Assembly: GCA_965204415.1 (NCBI GenBank)
Contig: CBDBEL010000004.1
Span: forward strand, 806,001-870,000
Direction of reading: 5' to 3'
DNA from: Aldehydirespirator sp965204415
GTDB lineage: Bacteria; Actinomycetota; Acidimicrobiia; Acidimicrobiales; Aldehydirespiratoraceae
DNA length: 64,000 bases
Made by a program: the position numbers and the translations under genes. This document shows, in pieces, positions 36,221 through 44,191 of this stretch. The notes beneath the pieces were generated by a model, which saw nothing but the letters and a program-made list of their open reading frames with translations, did no database searches and was not told the origin of the DNA. Each line of letters starts with the position of its first letter. The first letter of the stretch is position 1.

Positions 36221-37021
36221 TCAGTGTTTGAGGAGCTTGATCACCTGTCTACGGAGTTCGACGTGGTCGTCGCCGTAGTCCTCGGCCGATCGCGGCCGGT
36301 CGGTTGACACTTCGATGACGGTCTCGATCTTCCCGGGACTGCTCGTCATCACGAAGACCCGGTCCGCCAGCACGAGGGCCTCGTCCACGTCGTGGGTCAC
36401 GAACACGACCGTGAGCTTGTCGGCCTCCCAGAGATCGAGCAGGAACTGCTGCATCGTCATGCGGGTCTGGGCATCGAGCGCGCCGAACGGCTCATCCATC
36501 AACAACACGGTGGGGTTCACTGCGAGTGTGCGGGCGATCGCGACCCGCTGCTGCATGCCACCGGACAACTCCGACGGGTAGAGGGCCTCCCTGCCGGCCA
36601 GACCGACGTTGGCGAGGGCCTCCGACGCGAGGGCCTTGCGCTCCGACCGGGGAACGCCCTGAGACTTGAGCGCGAACTCGATGTTCCCGCTGGCAGTGAA
36701 CCACGGCATCAGGGCATAGCTCTGGAACACCACGCCGCGGTCCGGTCCCGGGCTGAGCGTCGGCTTGCCGTCGAGGAGCACCTGGCCGGCCGTCGGGGGC
36801 ACGAACCCTCCGATCACGTTCAGCAGGGTTGATTTTCCGCAGCCCGTCGGACCGACGAGCGCGTTGAAGGATCCGGCCTCGAACACGGCATCGGTGGATG
36901 TGAGTGCCTGGTTCCGGCCACGGCGTCCCTCATAGACGACCTCGAGTCCCTCGACCACGATTCGCCCGCGAGCCTCGAACACCCCCGGCCGACCCTTCCC
37001 GGCGGTCGACACGTCGGTCAC
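36221..37021 (-). CDS. ABC transporter ATP-binding protein (SsuB/TauB type)
   Basis: A 266-residue nitrate/sulfonate-type ABC ATPase. The Walker A is GPTGCGKST, Q-loop VVFQSYALMPW, signature LSGGMQQR, Walker B VLLMDEPFGALD and H-loop FVTHDVDEAL. It powers uptake by the permease whose gene overlaps its start (ATGA/GTGA-type overlap at 37018-37021). The start GTG 37021 precedes a ~20-residue N-terminal arm before EARGRIVVEG. Confidence 0.92.
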   Translation of the reverse strand: MTDVSTAGKGRPGVFEARGRIVVEGLEVVYEGRRGRNQALTSTDAVFEAGSFNALVGPTGCGKSTLLNVIGGFVPPTAGQVLLDGKPTLSPGPDRGVVFQSYALMPWFTASGNIEFALKSQGVPRSERKALASEALANVGLAGREALYPSELSGGMQQRVAIARTLAVNPTVLLMDEPFGALDAQTRMTMQQFLLDLWEADKLTVVFVTHDVDEALVLADRVFVMTSSPGKIETVIEVSTDRPRSAEDYGDDHVELRRQVIKLLKH

Positions 37022-37908
37022 CGTTCACCCCAGTGGATTATCCGCCTCGACGTGAACACGAACAGCGCGTCGAGGATGGCACCGAGCACGCCCAGCTGGA
37101 CCAGCCCGAAGAAGATGCGGTCGGTCTGGAGGAACTCGGCCGAGATCTGAATCCGGTAGCCCATCCCGGCGCGGGCACCGGCCAGTTCGGCCGCGATCAA
37201 CACGATGAACGCAACCGCGCTGCCGTACCGGAGGCCGTTGACAATGTCGGGCGCCGCCGCGGGCACGACGACCTCTCGGAAGGTGCGGGTCCTCGATGCA
37301 CCCAGTGAGCGGGCCACCCGCAGATGCGTCTCGGACACGCTCGACGCGCCGGCGTGGACATTCAGCCACACCGCCAGGAACACCGAGTAGGCGATCACGA
37401 AGTACTTGGCGCGTTCCCCGATGCCGAACCAGACGGTGGCCACGGGCACGAGCGCGATGGCGGGGATCGGTCGGAAGAGCAGGATCATCGGGGAGAGGAT
37501 GAACTCGACCGGCTTGAGGCGCCCGGTGAGAAGCCCCACGAACACACCCGCGATGCCTCCGAGCACGAAGCCCACCACGCTCCTGGTGAGGCTGAATCGG
37601 AAGTCCGTGAACAGGACTCCGGCCTCCAGCAGGCTGAGTCCTGCCTCGAACGTGTCTCGGGGAGACGGGAACAGCCGCCGCGACACCGTGCCGCTGCGAA
37701 CGATCAGCTCCCACACCAGCAGGAGCAGCGCGATGGACGGGCCCCACTGCACTACGAACTTCACGCCTGCCCGTAGCCATCGTCGCAGCGTGCCGCCCAA
37801 CCCGGCGCGAGCCTCCGCCGCCTCGTCGGACGACTCCGACTGATCGCCGGACTCGGCCGGCGGGTCTACCCGCTGCCTCACTGACACCCCCACAGTCGAG
37901 TGTGGCAT
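37018..37908 (-). CDS. ABC transporter permease (SsuC/TauC type)
   Basis: A 296-residue inner-membrane permease with a cytosolic ~45-residue acidic N-terminus (SESSDEAAEARAGLGGTLRR), about six membrane helices, and the EAA-like loop (VARSLGASRTRTFREVVVPAAAPDIVNGL) that docks the ATPase. The ATG 37908 lies in the left arm of the 38-bp palindrome, so the repressor would cover the start codon; downstream starts exist but lose this coupling. Its stop overlaps the ATPase start. Confidence 0.9.
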   Translation of the reverse strand: MPHSTVGVSVRQRVDPPAESGDQSESSDEAAEARAGLGGTLRRWLRAGVKFVVQWGPSIALLLLVWELIVRSGTVSRRLFPSPRDTFEAGLSLLEAGVLFTDFRFSLTRSVVGFVLGGIAGVFVGLLTGRLKPVEFILSPMILLFRPIPAIALVPVATVWFGIGERAKYFVIAYSVFLAVWLNVHAGASSVSETHLRVARSLGASRTRTFREVVVPAAAPDIVNGLRYGSAVAFIVLIAAELAGARAGMGYRIQISAEFLQTDRIFFGLVQLGVLGAILDALFVFTSRRIIHWGER

Positions 37909-37934
37909 ACTGTTATAACATTATGCCACACTCG
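37897..37934. promoter_or_regulatory. 38-bp operator palindrome shared by importer and regulator
   Basis: Arms CGAGTGTGGCATA and TATGCCACACTCG (13 bp, perfect inverted repeats) flank an inner TGTTATAACA palindrome. Both start codons lie inside the arms: ATG 37908 (minus, permease) and ATG 37923 (plus, HutC-type regulator), so both proteins begin MPHS. The A/T-rich centre carries possible -10 elements for both directions. A dimer of the regulator would therefore control both divergent units. Confidence 0.8.
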
Positions 37935-38714
37935 CCCGCAAGAGGAACCGCACGAGGAACTTCGCATCGAGCACCACGCGACAACGGTGGTGCGCCCCTG
38001 CACAGGCAGATTCGCGAGCACCTCTTGCGAGAGATCGAGGCGGAGCGACTGCAGCCCGGCGATCAACTGCCGACCGAGAAGGCTCTGGCCGAGCGGTTCT
38101 CGGTCAGCCGCATTACCGCCCAGCGGGCGCTCAACGACATCGCCGCCATGGGTCTTGCCGAGCGACAGTCCGGTCGGGGCAGCTTCGTCAAGGCACTTCG
38201 CATCGAGCAGGACCTCTCCGCGCTGACCGGCTTCGTGGAGGACATGAAGGCCCTGGGGTTGAGCGCCACCGCCAAGGTGGTACTCGTGGAGGTCGCGACG
38301 GCATCGGCAGACGTAGCCGACCACCTGGGGATCGCCCTCGGGGACCGGATCTTTCACATCCAGCGGGTGCGCCTGGCGAACCGCCAGCCCATTTCACTGG
38401 ATGTGAGCTATCTCCCCGAAGACATCGGCGCGGCCGTTGCCGAGGAGAACCTCGAAGACCGTCCGTTCTACAGCATTCTTGAGGAGACGCTCGGCGTGCC
38501 GCTGGGCCACGGGCAGTACATCCTCGAGTCGGTGGAGGCCGACAACAGCATTGCGACCCATCTTGACGTTGCCGTCGGCTCACCGATCCTCCGGATCGAG
38601 CGCACGGCGTACGCCCTGCGCGACAGCCGTCCACTCATCTACGAGTTCCTGAACTATCGGGGAGACCGGGTCCGCTACCGCCTTACCCTCCAACGCTCCC
38701 GGGCTGCCGACTGA
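37923..38714 (+). CDS. GntR/HutC-family transcriptional regulator
   Basis: A 263-residue GntR regulator. A winged-helix domain (residues about 25-95: LHRQIREHLLREIEAERLQPGDQLPTE ... FSVSRITAQRALNDI) is followed by a UTRA effector domain of the HutC subfamily (DRIFHIQRVRLANRQPISLDVSYLP). It should bind the palindrome overlapping its own start and repress both itself and the importer/amidohydrolase unit until the imported ligand binds. ATG 37923 is used because it lies in the palindrome; the extension to 37902 (MAYCYNI) runs through the operator and is unlikely. Confidence 0.88.
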   Translation: MPHSPARGTARGTSHRAPRDNGGAPLHRQIREHLLREIEAERLQPGDQLPTEKALAERFSVSRITAQRALNDIAAMGLAERQSGRGSFVKALRIEQDLSALTGFVEDMKALGLSATAKVVLVEVATASADVADHLGIALGDRIFHIQRVRLANRQPISLDVSYLPEDIGAAVAEENLEDRPFYSILEETLGVPLGHGQYILESVEADNSIATHLDVAVGSPILRIERTAYALRDSRPLIYEFLNYRGDRVRYRLTLQRSRAAD

Positions 38715-38751
38715 TCCGCCGCGCTCCCGGTCGAGAGGATCCCCAGAGGGA

Positions 38752-39459
38752 CTAGACGCCGCCCAGATCGTTGGGGGGCCAGAGCTTGAAGAAGGCCCGG
38801 CCCACCACCGTGTCGACGTCGATCGGACCGAAGTAGCGGCCGTCGCGGCTGTCGGGGCGATTGTCGCCCAGCACGAGGATCTTGCCCTCGGGCACCACGC
38901 AGCGTTCAGGTTCGGGGTCGTTGTCGCAGCCGGGAATGGGCACCGTCGGATGGGTGGCTTCGGCCGGCGGGAGGTAGGGCTCCTCCAGCCGGGCGCCGTC
39001 GATGTACACCTGCGTGCCCCGGATCTCGAACGTCTCGCCCTCCAGGGCCACCACCCGCTTGATCAGGTCGTCGGCGTCGGCTGCCTGGCCGGGCTGGTGG
39101 AAGACGATCACGTCGCCCCGGTTGACGTCGTGCAGGCGGTACCCGAGCTTGTAGACCACAACCCGGTTGTCGACCATCAGGGTGGGCGCCATCGAGCCTG
39201 ACGGGATCACGAAGACCTCCACCAGGAAGGTCTTGAGCAGCAGAGCCAGACCCAGGGCGCAGACGCCCACGACCAGCCACTCCGACACCAGGCTCCACGC
39301 CCGCCGGGCCGCAGTGGGAGGGGTCTGCCCGGCCTGTTCGCTGTCTGGCGGCGCGTCGGGCCGGGTCCTCCGCTCCGGCGGGAGCTGATCCCCAGATGAG
39401 TCCTCCGAAGGCGACACGCGCCCTGAGGGCGTGGGCTGGGAACCGAGATCGGCGCTCAC
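38752..39459 (-). CDS. lepB: signal peptidase I
   Basis: A 235-residue type I signal peptidase that cleaves Sec and Tat signal peptides at the outer face of the membrane. A long Pro/Ser-rich cytosolic N-terminus (residues 1-55) precedes the single membrane helix (SEWLVVGVCALGLALLLK). FVIPSGSMAPTL carries the catalytic Ser, the DLIKRVVA segment the Lys, and the box GDNRPDSRDGRYFG is conserved. The start is GTG 39459 in GTGA overlap with pafC, so it is co-translated with it; the longer frame through pafC is not coding. Sits among the Pup-proteasome regulators rather than with ribosomal genes. Confidence 0.93.
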   Translation of the reverse strand: MSADLGSQPTPSGRVSPSEDSSGDQLPPERRTRPDAPPDSEQAGQTPPTAARRAWSLVSEWLVVGVCALGLALLLKTFLVEVFVIPSGSMAPTLMVDNRVVVYKLGYRLHDVNRGDVIVFHQPGQAADADDLIKRVVALEGETFEIRGTQVYIDGARLEEPYLPPAEATHPTVPIPGCDNDPEPERCVVPEGKILVLGDNRPDSRDGRYFGPIDVDTVVGRAFFKLWPPNDLGGV

Positions 39460-40466
39460 CGGCGGTACCTCTCCAGCATCCGCCCCGCGGTGGCGGCACG
39501 CAGGTCCGGGTCGATGTCCGGGTCGCAGTCCACTAGCTCCGCCTGAGGTCCCAGCTGCACCAGCACGCGGGCCAGCCACGACTCGCTCGCCACTGCGAAG
39601 ACCGCGTCGACGGTGCCGTCGGGGTGCTCGGTGCGCTGCCGCGTGTCGTGGTAGTCAGCGGCCCACGCGGCCTCGGGCGCCAAGCGGACCGTCACGGTCC
39701 GGTCTATGTCCTCCATGCCGAGGACCGGCTCCTCCCCCGCGTCCAGTTGCACCTCGATCGGCGTGTCGGTGACGGTGAGGGTGCGGATCCTCTCCACGCG
39801 GAACACGCGCTCGGCGCCGGCGCGGTGGCACCAGCCGAACAGGTACCAGACACCGTCGTGGCTCAGCAGCCGGGCCGGGTCGACGGCCCGGGCCGTCATG
39901 ACATCACGGCCGAACGAGTAGTACTCGATCTCGATGCGGCGCTGCTGGGTGATGGAGTGGCGCAACTCGTCGAGGGTGGCCGCGGGCGCGTCGCCCAGGC
40001 ACACGTCGATGTGTCCGGCCCCGTCGCCGCCCTCGGCGCCCAGCGACAGTCTCAGTTTGGCCAGGGCCCTCACGAGCGGGGCCGCCTCGGCCTCGTCGCC
40101 AGCCTCCGGCTGCACCCGTCCCTCGGACATGTCGAGCACGGTGCGGCCCGCGGCCAGCAGCCGGGTCGCCGCCTCGGTGCTGAGCCGCATCGGCTGCGAG
40201 AACCAGTCCGCGTACTGGATGTCGACGACCTCGTCCTCGATGAACACGTCGATCAGGGTGTCGGGAGTGAACGGGTGCACCCCCACGAAGAACAGCCTCT
40301 TGGTGAGGTCCTCCAGCAGCTGGTCGCGTGGGTAGTCGAACCGGGCCGCGATGTGGTCGAGGTGAGCGCCGCCCTGCTCGACCACCCAGGGCACGACGCC
40401 CAGCAGGCGAGCCATCCGCTCAGCCACGGACAGCTTGGTCGGGTTCGCAGCCGGCGCCGACGTCAC
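39456..40466 (-). CDS. pafC: PafC, WYL-domain subunit of the PafBC DNA-damage regulator
   Basis: A 336-residue winged-helix/WYL protein homologous to mycobacterial PafC, which with PafB activates DNA-damage genes independently of LexA. The N-terminal HTH is AERMARLLGVVPWVVEQGG. The central WYL-like core (RRIEIEYYSFGRDVMTARAVDPARLL and DGVWYLFGWCHRA) and a helical C-terminal extension follow. The start GTG 40466 is six bases after TAGGGT. The stop overlaps lepB. pafB lies 50 bp upstream, as expected for the pair. Confidence 0.93.
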   Translation of the reverse strand: MTSAPAANPTKLSVAERMARLLGVVPWVVEQGGAHLDHIAARFDYPRDQLLEDLTKRLFFVGVHPFTPDTLIDVFIEDEVVDIQYADWFSQPMRLSTEAATRLLAAGRTVLDMSEGRVQPEAGDEAEAAPLVRALAKLRLSLGAEGGDGAGHIDVCLGDAPAATLDELRHSITQQRRIEIEYYSFGRDVMTARAVDPARLLSHDGVWYLFGWCHRAGAERVFRVERIRTLTVTDTPIEVQLDAGEEPVLGMEDIDRTVTVRLAPEAAWAADYHDTRQRTEHPDGTVDAVFAVASESWLARVLVQLGPQAELVDCDPDIDPDLRAATAGRMLERYRR

Positions 40467-40472
40467 GTCACC

Positions 40473-40478
40473 ACCCTA
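40473..40478 (-). promoter_or_regulatory. -10 box TAGGGT of pafC
   Basis: TAGGGT, six bases, then GTG 40466; leaderless arrangement. Confidence 0.55.
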
Positions 40479-40515
40479 GGGCGTGCGTGCGTAGGTCCTG
40501 ATGCCTCGCGGTGCG

Positions 40516-41457
40516 TCAGGCCAGAGCCTCCAGCCAAGCCACGATCTCGTCACGCATCCAGTCAGGCTCGATCACCTCGGCGTGATCGAGGAAGTCCAGC
40601 GCGAATGTCCGCAGCGCGGCGGGCTCCCGCACCCGCAGGGTGAGGACCACCGACCCGTCGGGCCGGCGTTCTCCGTCGACCCCGGCCCGGTGGCAGGCCC
40701 AGCTGGCCTGGTCGGCGTCCACGAGCACCCGGACCTCCACCGGTTCGCCCGCACCGAACTCCCACGGCTTGATGGTGCGAGGATCGGGCCCCTCCCCCAC
40801 CGGTTGGGCGGCCGGGCCCAGCTCGGTCACCGGGCCGTCGATGCGGTCGACCCGGAAGAGGCGCTCGGCGGTCTGCCCGCAGTCCCACCCGACCAGGTAC
40901 CAGTGCCCCCGGTGGAACGACAGGCGCCACGGCTCGGCGCGGCGCTCGGTGCCCCGGTAGGTGAACTGAACCGAAAGGCGCCCGATCGCGGCGGCCACCA
41001 GCTTCGACAGCGCCTCATGGAAGGGCAGCTCGTCGACGGCCTCCACCGCTGAGACCGCCTCGACCACCTGCTCGGCCGACTCGATGGCGCCCGCGCCGCC
41101 GGCGCCGCCCAAACGGGCCAGGCCCGCACCGGCGCCGCCTTCGAGGCGGACCAGGTTGGTGGCGAGGTGGAGCGCGGCCAGCTCGTCGGGATCGAAGCGC
41201 ACGTCGCGCCCGGCGTAGGCCGCGGCCGGGACGCGGTAGCCGTCCACGGGCGGGTCGAGGCGGTACAGGGTGGTCACCTCGATGGGCACCCCGATGGCTC
41301 GCAGGTCGGCCTTGTCGCGCTCGAACATGCGCCTGAAGGCGGCCAGGTCCTCGGAGTAGGCGCCGGCCATGCGGGCCCGCAGCTCGCTTGCGCTCAGCGG
41401 CCGCGACGTGTTCAGGAGAGCCGCGGTCAGGTTGAGGAGCCGTTCGAGCTTGTCCAT
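40516..41457 (-). CDS. pafB: PafB, WYL-domain subunit of the PafBC DNA-damage regulator
   Basis: A 313-residue partner of PafC with the same architecture: an N-terminal HTH (DKLERLLNLTAALLNTSRPLSASELR), a long linker rich in Gly/Ala (GGAGAGLARLGGAGGAGAI), the WYL core (RGTERRAEPWRLSFHRGHWYLVGWDC) and a C-terminal domain. It and PafC respond to damage signals (probably single-stranded DNA in mycobacteria). Start ATG 41457. pafA is upstream with 81 bp between them. Confidence 0.93.
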   Translation of the reverse strand: MDKLERLLNLTAALLNTSRPLSASELRARMAGAYSEDLAAFRRMFERDKADLRAIGVPIEVTTLYRLDPPVDGYRVPAAAYAGRDVRFDPDELAALHLATNLVRLEGGAGAGLARLGGAGGAGAIESAEQVVEAVSAVEAVDELPFHEALSKLVAAAIGRLSVQFTYRGTERRAEPWRLSFHRGHWYLVGWDCGQTAERLFRVDRIDGPVTELGPAAQPVGEGPDPRTIKPWEFGAGEPVEVRVLVDADQASWACHRAGVDGERRPDGSVVLTLRVREPAALRTFALDFLDHAEVIEPDWMRDEIVAWLEALA

Positions 41458-41538
41458 CTTCCGGGTGGCTACGCCGACGTTCGCCTCGTTGGTAGCAGTG
41501 CCCTGCGGGCTGGCAGGCTCACGCTACCCGGCAGGTTG

Positions 41539-42897
41539 TCACAGGGAGGCGATGAGCTTCTCCACCCGCTCGTCCTGGGACTTGAACGGGTCCTTGCACA
41601 GCACCGTGCGCTGCGACTGGTCGTTGAGCTTCAGGTGCACCCAGTCGACGGTGTAGTCGCGCCTTCGCTCCTTGGCCCGGCGGATGAACTCGCCCCGGAG
41701 CCGGGCCCGGGTGGTGTCGGGAGGATTCTCCACGGCGTGCTGGATCTCGGCGTCGGTGACCAGCGTCTCCACCATCCGTCGGCGCTGCATCCGGTAGTAG
41801 AGGCCGCGGCTGCGGCTCACATCGTGGTACTGCAGGTCTACGAGGGCCACCCGGGGGTCGGCCAGCTCCAGGTCGTGGCGGTCCCGGTAGGCCTCCACCA
41901 GATGATGCTTGATGACCCAGTCGATCTCGCGGTCGAGGGTGAGCGGATCCTGCTCGATGGCGGTCAGGCAGTACTCCCACATGGTGAGGGCCTTCTTCTC
42001 CTCGTCGGAGAGGTCGTGATGCTCGGCGTAGCGCAGGGCCCGGTTGAGGTACTCCGACTGGATCTCGAGCGCGCTGACCTCGCGTCCGGTGGCGAGGCGC
42101 ACCCGGCGCCGGCAGGTGGTGTCGTGGCTGATCTCGCGGATCGCCCTGATCGGGTTCTCCAGGGTCATGTCGCGCAGCACCACCCGGGGGTCCTCCAGCA
42201 TCCGCAGCATCAGCGCGCATGCGCCCACCTTGAGGAACGTGGTGTACTCGCTCATGTTGGAGTCGCCCACGATCACGTGGAGGCGCCGGAAGCGCTCGGC
42301 GTCGGCGTGGGGCTCGTCGCGGGTGTTGATGATGGGGCGCGACCGGGTGGTGGCCGACGACACGCCCTCCCAGATGTGCTCGGCCCTCTGGCTGATGCAG
42401 TACATGGCGCCCCGGGCGGTCTGCAGGACCTTGCCCGCCCCGGCGTAGATCTGGCGGCTGACCAGGAACGGGATCAGCACCTCGGCGTAGTCGCTGAGGT
42501 CGTCGCGGCGGCTGGTGAGGTAGTTCTCGTGGCACCCGTAGCTGTTGCCCGCCGAGTCGGTGTTGTTCTTGAACAGGAAGACGTCGCCGCGGATGCCCTC
42601 CTCGGCCAGGCGCTCCTCGGCGTCGCCCAGGAGCCGCTCGACGATGCGCTCGCCCGCCTTGTCGTGAACGACCAGGTCGTGGGCCGAGTCGCACTCCGGG
42701 GTGGCGTACTCGGGATGGCTGCCCACGTCCAGGTACAGCCGCGAGCCGTTGCCGAGGAACACGTTGCTGCTCCGCCCCCACGACACCACCTTGCGGAACA
42801 GGTAGCGGGCCACCTCGTCGGGGCTGAGGCGGCGCTGGCCCCGCAGCGTGCAGGTGACCCCGTACTCGTTCTCGATCCCGAAGATGCGCCGCTGCAC
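41539..42897 (-). CDS. pafA: Pup-protein ligase PafA
   Basis: A 452-residue carboxylate-amine ligase that attaches the C-terminal Glu of Pup to lysines of target proteins using ATP, sending them to the proteasome. The beginning QRRIFGIENEYG includes Glu9 in the ATP/Mg site. FLFKNNTDSAGNSYGCHENYL, TRDEPHADA, RRLHVIVGDSNMSEYTTFLK and the C-terminal VHLKLNDQSQ are hallmark. Length is as in known PafA. The start GTG 42897 is six bases after TACGGT; the Gly-rich frame upstream to 42981 is dropped. It is the last proteasome gene before the accessory island. Confidence 0.97.
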   Translation of the reverse strand: MQRRIFGIENEYGVTCTLRGQRRLSPDEVARYLFRKVVSWGRSSNVFLGNGSRLYLDVGSHPEYATPECDSAHDLVVHDKAGERIVERLLGDAEERLAEEGIRGDVFLFKNNTDSAGNSYGCHENYLTSRRDDLSDYAEVLIPFLVSRQIYAGAGKVLQTARGAMYCISQRAEHIWEGVSSATTRSRPIINTRDEPHADAERFRRLHVIVGDSNMSEYTTFLKVGACALMLRMLEDPRVVLRDMTLENPIRAIREISHDTTCRRRVRLATGREVSALEIQSEYLNRALRYAEHHDLSDEEKKALTMWEYCLTAIEQDPLTLDREIDWVIKHHLVEAYRDRHDLELADPRVALVDLQYHDVSRSRGLYYRMQRRRMVETLVTDAEIQHAVENPPDTTRARLRGEFIRRAKERRRDYTVDWVHLKLNDQSQRTVLCKDPFKSQDERVEKLIASL

Positions 42898-42903
42898 CCC
42901 GCC

Positions 42904-42909
42904 ACCGTA
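42904..42909 (-). promoter_or_regulatory. -10 box TACGGT of pafA
   Basis: TACGGT, six bases, then GTG 42897; leaderless arrangement. Confidence 0.6.
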
Positions 42910-43330
42910 CCCCCCACCGCCGCCCAACTCCGGATCGGCCGTCTGCACTCCCCGATCTCCGGAGAGGCGCGGCCCCGTCACACAGTCACGTACAAGGTCC
43001 CCGGCGCCGTCGCGACGCGAAGGACGTGCAGACCGCCGTGCGTCTCAATCGAATGTGGGCGGCTCGCGTGCCGGCTCTCGCTGCGGCAGCTCCAGCTCTA
43101 TGCCGCCCAGCGGCTCGAACCGGCTGCGAACAGACTCGGCGAGATCCGCAGGCCCCGGCCGCCGCTCAACGGCCTCGCAGCCAGCAGTAGTTCGTCGGGC
43201 ATTCATGCAAAGTTTCTCAGGGCCATTCCTGCACAATTCCTCAGATGACAGCCAGGGGCCCCGGCGACAGCACGCCAGCGGTGTCACCATCCCCTTGATG
43301 CCCACAGGCCTCGCACGTCCTAGAAACAGC

Positions 43331-43354
43331 GCGAGGGCCCCGAGGGGCCCTCGC
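43331..43354 (-). terminator. perfect hairpin downstream of the 43.5-kb small gene
   Basis: GCGAGGGCCC-CGAG-GGGCCCTCGC, a 10-bp stem 131 bp after the stop at 43486 on the minus strand; no T-run. It closes the toxSAS-like cluster before pafA. Confidence 0.5.
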
Positions 43355-43485
43355 TCGGCTCCCCACGGGGGAGCCATCAGGATACGTCGAGCCTACATGA
43401 ACAACTCGTCGCCGCACTTGACAGTGAGCTGGCACCGTCTGCCTGTTCGTCGCTGCCGGGGCCGCTATCAGCCGGTGGCCATCGA

Positions 43486-43746
43486 CTACAGGCGCTTCAT
43501 GTACTCCAGATCGAACGGCTCGGCCTCGAAGTCGTGGAAGTAGTTCGCATGCGTGGCTCGGATGGCCTCCTCGCACTCGGCACCTAGCAGGACCACCTCC
43601 ATGTGCGGCTGGTCCGCGTACTGGCGCTCACGCTCGCCGTACAGCTTGACGGCCTTGTCGCCGTCGCGGAAGCGCTCCATGTCGGCCAACCGCATCTCGG
43701 ACCGGTCATAGGTCAAAAGGAAATAGATCGTCTTGCCTTCAGCCAT
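43486..43746 (-). CDS. small protein, paralogue of the RelA/SpoT-linked partner
   Basis: An 86-residue protein nearly identical over its first ~70 residues to the small protein at 43898-44191 (both start MAEGKTIYFLLTY and continue RSEMRLADMERF, KAVKLYGERERQYADQ and HMEVVLLGAECEEAIRATH). It differs at the C-terminus. The two genes are adjacent tandem duplicates with 151 bp between them. No known domain was recognised. As a duplicate of the putative antitoxin of the RelA/SpoT gene, it may add immunity. Start ATG 43746; extension upstream has no similarity. Confidence 0.75.
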   Translation of the reverse strand: MAEGKTIYFLLTYDRSEMRLADMERFRDGDKAVKLYGERERQYADQPHMEVVLLGAECEEAIRATHANYFHDFEAEPFDLEYMKRL

Positions 43747-43897
43747 CGCTGTCCTCTCCCAACAGACCTCACCGACAATCGGCCCGCGTGCTGACCGGCC
43801 GGGCGGCACCGAGGTGATCTTGGCGTTCGAGCAGCGCCGTCCGGGTCGATGTTGTCGGCGACGCCGAAGGATGGCCGCGGACCGGGCTGGCGAGCGA

Positions 43898-44191
43898 CTA
43901 GCTCGCCACTCGTTCGGGGTTCATCCAAGGGAGGTGGCGGCTGGCTTCCTCCAAGGAGTAGGGCTCGGCCTTGAAGTCCCTGAAGTAGGTCGGATGCGTG
44001 GCTCGGATGGCCTCTTCGCACTCGGCACCGAGAAGGACCACCTCCATGTGCGGCTGGTCCGCGTACTGGCGCTCACGCTCGCCGTACAGCTTGACGGCCT
44101 TGTCGCCATCGTGGAAGCGCTCCATGTCGGCCAACCGCATCTCGGAGCGGTTATAGGTCAACAGGAAATAGATCGTCTTGCCTTCAGCCAT
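43898..44191 (-). CDS. small protein coupled to the RelA/SpoT-domain gene (putative antitoxin)
   Basis: A 97-residue soluble protein. Its ATG 44191 overlaps the end of the RelA/SpoT-domain gene (stop 44184-44186), so it is translated from the same message in a coupled way, as typical toxin-antitoxin pairs are. The sequence has no named domain, an amphipathic alpha/beta appearance and a Glu/Arg-rich middle. It has a near-identical second copy downstream. Role as antitoxin of an alarmone-synthetase toxin is inference from position. Confidence 0.75.
   Translation of the reverse strand: MAEGKTIYFLLTYNRSEMRLADMERFHDGDKAVKLYGERERQYADQPHMEVVLLGAECEEAIRATHPTYFRDFKAEPYSLEEASRHLPWMNPERVAS

Larger units (their letters stand above)
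42898..43485. other. intergenic region before the island
   Basis: About 590 bp holding the pafA -10 box, a perfect hairpin at 43331-43354, and a short ORF on the minus strand (43045-43206, 53 codons, ending SRFEPLGGIELELPQREP-type sequence) that looks like the tail of an antitoxin but has no partner. I see no other gene. Confidence 0.45.

Noticed and set aside
37902..37922. Upstream start MAYCYNI for the GntR-type regulator
   Set aside because: It lies wholly in the palindrome and adds a non-family N-terminus; ATG 37923 fits the operator symmetry.
42898..42981. Gly-rich N-terminal extension of pafA
   Set aside because: Length and the -10 box at 42904-42909 support the start at 42897.
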